This document shows positions 15,849 to 19,081 of a DNA stretch of 19,081 nt, one piece after another (the first letter of the stretch is position 1; each line of letters begins with the position of its first letter). The stretch lies in contig DRMA01000269.1 in assembly GCA_011375245.1 (NCBI GenBank), positions 1-19,081 of the forward strand, given 5' to 3'. Source of the stretch: Thiothrix sp. (GTDB taxonomy: Bacteria; Pseudomonadota; Gammaproteobacteria; Thiotrichales; Thiotrichaceae). Position numbers and translations under genes: made by a program. The notes under the pieces are model-generated. The model was not told the DNA's origin and made no database searches. It worked only from the letters and a program-made list of their open reading frames with translations.

Positions 15849-15860
15849 ACACCTTATGCC

Positions 15861-16052
15861 TTAGTGAATAAACAAAACAAATAACCCCAACAAAATACTC
15901 ACTAAACCAATTATTCTTAAGGTATTTTCGGGTAATTCTAAGATAGTCTGATAACTTCTCTTTAAGGTATCAGGACTTACAAAAGGCAATAAACCCTCGA
16001 TAATCATCACAAGGGCAATCGCATTCAATAAATCATGCCAGTTAATACTCAC
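15861..16052 (-). CDS. yjeT: Small membrane protein of the DUF2065 (YjeT) family
   Basis: This 63-residue protein has two hydrophobic helices, at about 8-24 and 44-61, with the family-typical IEGLLPFVSPDTLKRSYQ between them and RIIGLVSILLG in the second. Function is unknown; E. coli YjeT occupies the same place between hflC and purA. The start is GTG at 16050-16052, overlapping the hflC stop by four bases (GTGA), which points to translational coupling; no Shine-Dalgarno is needed or obvious. The gene symbol follows the E. coli orthologue. Confidence 0.9.
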   Translation of the reverse strand: MSINWHDLLNAIALVMIIEGLLPFVSPDTLKRSYQTILELPENTLRIIGLVSILLGLFVLFIH

Positions 16053-16936
16053 TGTTGCACAGCTTGTTTTTTCTGTTTAAAAAACTTAAAAAATTCAGAA
16101 TTCGGCTCCAAAATCATCACATCATCCTTTTTACCAAGTGAGTTTCGATAGGCTTCCAAACTACGATAGAAAGAATAAAACTCTTCATCTTGTTGATAAG
16201 CCTTAGCATAAATACTAGCAGCGATGGCATCACCTAGACCACGAAGCTCTTCAGACGCTTTATAAGCTGTTGCTTCAATAATCGTCGCCTCTTTATCAGC
16301 TGTTGCTTTAATCTTTTCAGCTTCTTCTTTACCACGTGAACGAAAATCAGTTGCCACTCGGTTACGCTCAGAACGCATACGTAGGAAAACAGATTCACTA
16401 ATCGTATCAGGAAAATCAATACGGCTTACACGTACATCAACCACTCTAATCCCCAACTTTTCAGCGGTTACCGTTGATTTCTCAAATAAACCTTGCATAA
16501 TTTTTCCACGCTGATCAGACATTGCTTCTTTGATTGTGCGCCGTCCGAATTCACTACGTAGCCCTGCCGTCATAATAGGAGTAAGTAGGCGATTAGCCTC
16601 ACTAAGATTCCCTCGTGTTGCAAGATAAAACTTATTAATATCTTTAATTTTCCATTCAACAAAAAAATCAACTAACACGTACTTCTTTTCCCCTGTAAGA
16701 ATACGCCGCTTGTCAGCGTGTAACGTTAATATCTGCGAGGGGAATTTCTTTATGGTATGCACAAGATTCGTTGGCCATTTAAAATGCAGACCTGGTTTTA
16801 TATCTGTCTGAATTACTTCTTTAAATCTAAATTTAATTGCTGTTTCACGCTCATCAACCGTATACATAGAACTGAAAAACACAGAAGCCACAACACTCAC
16901 AGCTATAAGCATATTTTGTGTGATTTTTATTTTCAT
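16049..16936 (-). CDS. hflC: Protease modulator HflC
   Basis: HflC is a single-pass inner-membrane SPFH-domain protein that assembles with HflK into a large cage around FtsH and modulates its proteolysis. The 295 residues have one N-terminal membrane segment at about 8-24, then the SPFH (band-7) domain with VDERETAIKFRF, KPGLHFKWPT and RVSRIDFPDTISESVFLRMRSER, followed by a charged Glu/Lys/Ala-rich coiled-coil region (EEAEKIKATADKEA) and the conserved YSFYRSLEAYRNSL. The ATG is one base after the hflK stop; the end overlaps the DUF2065 gene. The long open frames on other frames here are shadows. Confidence 0.96.
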   Translation of the reverse strand: MKIKITQNMLIAVSVVASVFFSSMYTVDERETAIKFRFKEVIQTDIKPGLHFKWPTNLVHTIKKFPSQILTLHADKRRILTGEKKYVLVDFFVEWKIKDINKFYLATRGNLSEANRLLTPIMTAGLRSEFGRRTIKEAMSDQRGKIMQGLFEKSTVTAEKLGIRVVDVRVSRIDFPDTISESVFLRMRSERNRVATDFRSRGKEEAEKIKATADKEATIIEATAYKASEELRGLGDAIAASIYAKAYQQDEEFYSFYRSLEAYRNSLGKKDDVMILEPNSEFFKFFKQKKQAVQQ

Positions 16937-16937
16937 C

Positions 16938-18077
16938 CTAACGCCCTTCCCTTAATCCACTACCTGTTGTAGCCTCATGTTTAAAGCGGCTACTTTGGCG
17001 TAATTGCTCAGATGTCTTAGACACACTATCCATTTTTTGTTTAACTTGAGGGGGTAATGGAGGGGGGGGAGACATTGCTGAAGAAGAATCTGTATTTAAT
17101 GGGAGATAAAAAACATTATTCCCCCCCTTATTATCCATCATTACTTTCTTGCTACCTGCAAGAACAACTTCCATAGTATCAATATACAACCTTTCTCGTG
17201 TCACATTGGGCGCTTTTTTATATTCAGCAACTAAGCTAGAAAAACGTGATGCATCACCTTCAGCCTTTGAAACAATTTGTTCTTTATAAGCATTAGCCTC
17301 TGCTACAACATGCGCTGCTTTACCACGTGCTAAAGGTAAGACTTTATTTGCATAAGATTTTGCTTCATTTTTCAAACGATCAAAATCTTCTCGTGCTCGG
17401 TTAGCATCATCAAAGGCATCTTTGACTTCTTTAGGCGCTTCAGCGTAAGTGAGATTCATCTTATTGATCACCAGTCCCATCTTGTATTTTTCAAGAATCG
17501 TCTTCATTAACTCACTAGTCTTACGTTCAATTTCTTCACGCCCTCCCAAAATAGTATGATCAATATCATGTGATCCAACCACTTCTCTTACTGCACTACG
17601 CATGACTTGATAAAGAACACTACCCCCTTGATCACGTTCATTATCAACAGCACGCACATTAAATAGATAAGCTTTAGGATCACTAACGTGGTACTGCACT
17701 TCTACACCAAGATCAACAATATTTTCATCTTTTGTTAGCATTGTCGTTTGATCCTTAATCGTCTTGATACGTTTAATATCAACAATTTCTACGGAACTAA
17801 TCGGAACAGGAATCCAATGCAATCCAGGATCAGTAATATCATTAAACTTACCAAACTGTAATACAACCCCACGCTCACCCGCATTGATAGTGTATATACC
17901 TGCAAAAATCCATAAAGCGAGTGCAATAACTGGCAACAAAAAAAGCAATTTTTTATTATCACCACCTCCTGACATGCCAGAAAACAACTCCGTGACTTTG
18001 TCACTTGGATTACCTTTTGAGGTTTTCTTTTTGCCACTCCAAGGGTCTTTGTCCCCACCTGGTTCATTCCAAGGCAT
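16938..18077 (-). CDS. hflK: Protease modulator HflK
   Basis: HflK is the partner of HflC in the FtsH-regulating membrane cage. I choose ATG 18075-18077, giving 379 residues beginning MPWNEPGGDKDPW, matching the E. coli start (MAWNQPG...DPW) and preceded by GGAG eight bases upstream; a 31-codon upstream extension is not family-like. The N-terminal cytoplasmic part is Gly/Lys-rich, a membrane segment follows at about 43-63, then the SPFH domain with GERGVVLQFGKF and DPGLHWIPVP, a charged Ala/Glu/Lys coiled coil, and a C-terminal tail containing SPPPPLPPQ, a likely EF-P-dependent stretch. That codon run contains eight consecutive C, and a second tract of seven G encodes Lys-Gly-Gly in NKGGNN. 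hflC follows after one base. No hfq or hflX lies upstream, unlike the common order. Confidence 0.96.
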   Translation of the reverse strand: MPWNEPGGDKDPWSGKKKTSKGNPSDKVTELFSGMSGGGDNKKLLFLLPVIALALWIFAGIYTINAGERGVVLQFGKFNDITDPGLHWIPVPISSVEIVDIKRIKTIKDQTTMLTKDENIVDLGVEVQYHVSDPKAYLFNVRAVDNERDQGGSVLYQVMRSAVREVVGSHDIDHTILGGREEIERKTSELMKTILEKYKMGLVINKMNLTYAEAPKEVKDAFDDANRAREDFDRLKNEAKSYANKVLPLARGKAAHVVAEANAYKEQIVSKAEGDASRFSSLVAEYKKAPNVTRERLYIDTMEVVLAGSKKVMMDNKGGNNVFYLPLNTDSSSAMSPPPPLPPQVKQKMDSVSKTSEQLRQSSRFKHEATTGSGLREGR

Positions 18078-18463
18078 ATACAATACTCCAGTATTAAAAT
18101 GAATAACTACATCAGTGAAATCAGCAGCATCAACGATCAAACTGCTTAGTAGCTTACTTATTTCCCACACAACACCATCCCAAGAAAAGCTTTCTGGGAT
18201 TTAGTACGTAGACTTTCTTCGATAGCTTGATACTAACTAAACACTCAATCAAGGAACTAAACAATATTAGAACAAATAACTAGGGTTATTCGCCATAAAT
18301 CAAGCGGTAGGTAACTTAAATAACACGAAAATCTACACAGGCGGTGATTGTATGCATCAGAGGGCTACAAGGCAACTATTATAGCTTGCACAAAACGAAC
18401 TTTGCTATTTAATAGCAAATACTAGGGAAAAGGTGAAAAAAATACAAGACCGCATTCTATCAG
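18078..18463. other. Intergenic leader region of hflK with several inverted repeats, no gene seen
   Basis: No plausible protein or tRNA gene is visible. CCC-A-AGAAA (18179-18187) pairs with TTTCTGGG (18191-18198) around AGC, a hairpin about 100 bases before hflK that would lie in its leader. TTTGCTATT (18401-18409) and AATAGCAAA (18411-18419) form a near-perfect palindrome without a T run. ACACAGGCGGTG (18335-18346) is the reverse complement of 18510-18521 inside the tnpB remnant. A promoter for the hfl genes should be here on the minus strand, but I could not pick one with confidence. Confidence 0.4.
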
Positions 18464-18587
18464 GTGAATTACTCGCCCCTAAAGGCAGCGAGCTTTGTAG
18501 GCACTTAAACACCGCCTGTGTTTTGCGATTGTCTTTGTGTGTAAAGCCACAGTCCTCACATTCTTGACTGGAGTAATGTGGCTTTCT
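18464..18587 (-). pseudogene. Decayed 3' end of an IS200/IS605-type tnpB gene with its right-end hairpin
   Basis: On the minus strand, in one frame from 18587 to about 18495, the translation reads RKPHYSSQECEDCG, FTHKDNRKTQ and AVFKCLQS in succession, which closely follows the zinc-ribbon end of TnpB proteins (typically HxSQECxxCGHxxxDNRKTQxxFxCxxCG). An in-frame stop (18588-18590) immediately precedes it, and the last zinc-ligand Cys is Ser (AGC), so the ribbon is broken. Behind it CTCGC and GCGAG (18492-18488 and 18476-18472) with inner CC/GG around TTTA form a hairpin, followed by TAATTCAC. This resembles the CCTTTAGGG-type hairpin at the right end of such elements, which is also the 3' end of the omega RNA. 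No tnpA or rest of tnpB is present. The element boundary at about 18464 is inferred. Confidence 0.7.
18472..18492 (-). repeat. Right-end-type hairpin of the tnpB remnant
   Basis: On the minus strand CTCGC, unpaired TG, CC, loop TTTA, GG, unpaired G, GCGAG gives a seven-pair imperfect hairpin. Known IS200/IS605 ends carry subterminal hairpins of this kind, recognised as single strands by the TnpA transposase, and the same sequence forms the 3' part of the guide-bearing RNA. The call depends on the adjacent TnpB-like translation. Confidence 0.5.
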
Positions 18588-18602
18588 TTACTTTGATAAT
18601 GA

Positions 18603-18959
18603 TCAAACTTTTAATGTCTGCAAAATATCCTCTAACTCACCAATCAATTGCTTAATTAACAAGTTAGTTTTTGCACTATCTTCTTCTGCATTCTCGCCAT
18701 TTAGCTTTTGTCGCGCCCCACTAATAGTGTAACCATTATCATACAAAAGACTGCGGATTTGCCTAATAAGCAGCACATCCTGACGTTGATAATAACGCCG
18801 ATTACCTCGACGTTTCATCGGCTTTAAATTAGGAAATTCCTGCTCCCAATAACGCAAAACATGTGATTTAACACCACATAATTTGCTCACTTCCCCTATA
18901 GTAAAATAGCGCTTACCAGGTATTGCAGGTAATTCATTATTATTTGTTGGTTCCAGCAT
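18603..18959 (-). CDS. MerR-family transcriptional regulator
   Basis: This 118-residue protein carries an N-terminal MerR winged helix: YFTIGEVSKLCGVKSHVLRYWEQEFPNLKP at about 18-47 and RRGNRRYYQRQDVLLIRQIRSLLYDNGYTI at about 50-79. A short helical C-terminus (LLIKQLIGELEDILQTLKV) probably dimerises. There is no Cys-containing metal-binding loop or large ligand domain, so the signal is unknown. It is the protein commonly encoded right after ihfA in gammaproteobacteria. The ATG lies inside ihfA (20-bp overlap in another frame), implying co-transcription and probably coupled translation. Confidence 0.92.
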   Translation of the reverse strand: MLEPTNNNELPAIPGKRYFTIGEVSKLCGVKSHVLRYWEQEFPNLKPMKRRGNRRYYQRQDVLLIRQIRSLLYDNGYTISGARQKLNGENAEEDSAKTNLLIKQLIGELEDILQTLKV

Positions 18960-19081
18960 ATGTCTCTACTCGATGCTTTAATTTCTGTCCCGGCCGGAAA
19001 GTCACAACCCTACGTGCACTTACCGGTATTTCTTCCCCCGAATTCGGATTCCTTCCTGGTCTTTTGCTTTTATCCCGTAAC
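18940..19081 (-). CDS. ihfA: Integration host factor subunit alpha (5' end missing)
   Basis: IHF-alpha forms a heterodimer with IHF-beta that bends DNA sharply at specific sites and acts in recombination, replication and transcription. Only the last 46 residues are inside the window. They read LRDKSKRPGRNPNSGEEIPV, then SARRVVTFRPGQKLKHRVE, with the RPGRNP beta-arm containing the Pro that intercalates into DNA, and closely match the C-terminus of E. coli IhfA. The gene continues past the right edge. It overlaps the start of the MerR-type gene, as in the usual pheT-ihfA-merR order. Confidence 0.95.
   Translation of the reverse strand, partial: LRDKSKRPGRNPNSGEEIPVSARRVVTFRPGQKLKHRVETYAGTNK

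Noticed and set aside
18541..18590. AAAGCCAC...GTGGCTTT as a terminator after the MerR-type gene
   Set aside because: The inverted repeat exists but has only three T after it on the minus strand, and the sequence is better explained as TnpB zinc-ribbon codons; partial terminator activity remains possible.

Overview
This AT-rich window looks like the chromosome of a gammaproteobacterium. The evidence is conserved gene order and family-typical proteins: efp with the EpmA/EpmB modification pair, yajC-secD-secF, the hflK-hflC-yjeT-hisZ-purA run, and ihfA followed by a MerR-type regulator. The AT-rich composition, the PilZ-like protein and the DUF4178 genes would fit a Thiotrichales or Beggiatoa-like lineage, but that placement is a guess and not demonstrated.

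Layout. Positions 1-4885 (minus strand): efp, epmA, yajC, secD and secF (secF runs off the left edge), i.e. elongation factor P, its lysyl-modifying enzyme, and the SecDF-YajC accessory complex of the Sec translocon. Positions 4918-7639 (plus): epmB, divergent from efp with only 32 bp between the starts, then a 563-residue protein with a C-terminal PilZ-like segment. Positions 7640-8025: no protein gene; a strong sigma70-type promoter, a structured RNA and two consecutive intrinsic terminators. Positions 8026-10127 (plus): two zinc-ribbon DUF4178-type proteins (one soluble, one with two membrane segments) and a small secreted Ser/Gly-rich protein. Positions 10117-13156 (plus): cobU, cobT, cobC and cobS, the lower-ligand (nucleotide loop) part of cobalamin assembly or salvage; cobU overlaps the small-protein gene, so it is probably co-transcribed with the DUF4178 genes. 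Positions 13157-13339: a short element with 11-bp perfect terminal inverted repeats. Positions 13340-18077 (minus): hflK, hflC, yjeT-type DUF2065, hisZ and purA, tightly packed or overlapping. Positions 18078-18602: non-coding, with several inverted repeats and the decayed 3' end of an IS200/IS605-type tnpB gene. Positions 18603-19081 (minus): MerR-type regulator and the 3' end of ihfA.

How the genes work together. EpmB makes (R)-beta-lysine, EpmA attaches it to Lys34 of EF-P, and modified EF-P relieves ribosome stalling on polyproline; HflK and CobC in this same window carry such proline runs. HflK/HflC regulate FtsH proteolysis at the membrane. CobU/T/C/S finish cobalamin from cobinamide. 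The least explained parts are the RNA at about 7769-7899, the DUF4178 pair with its small secreted partner, the inverted-repeat element at 13225-13307 and the tnpB remnant at 18464-18587. I see no complete new defence or mobile system; no CRISPR array, tRNA or rRNA was recognised.
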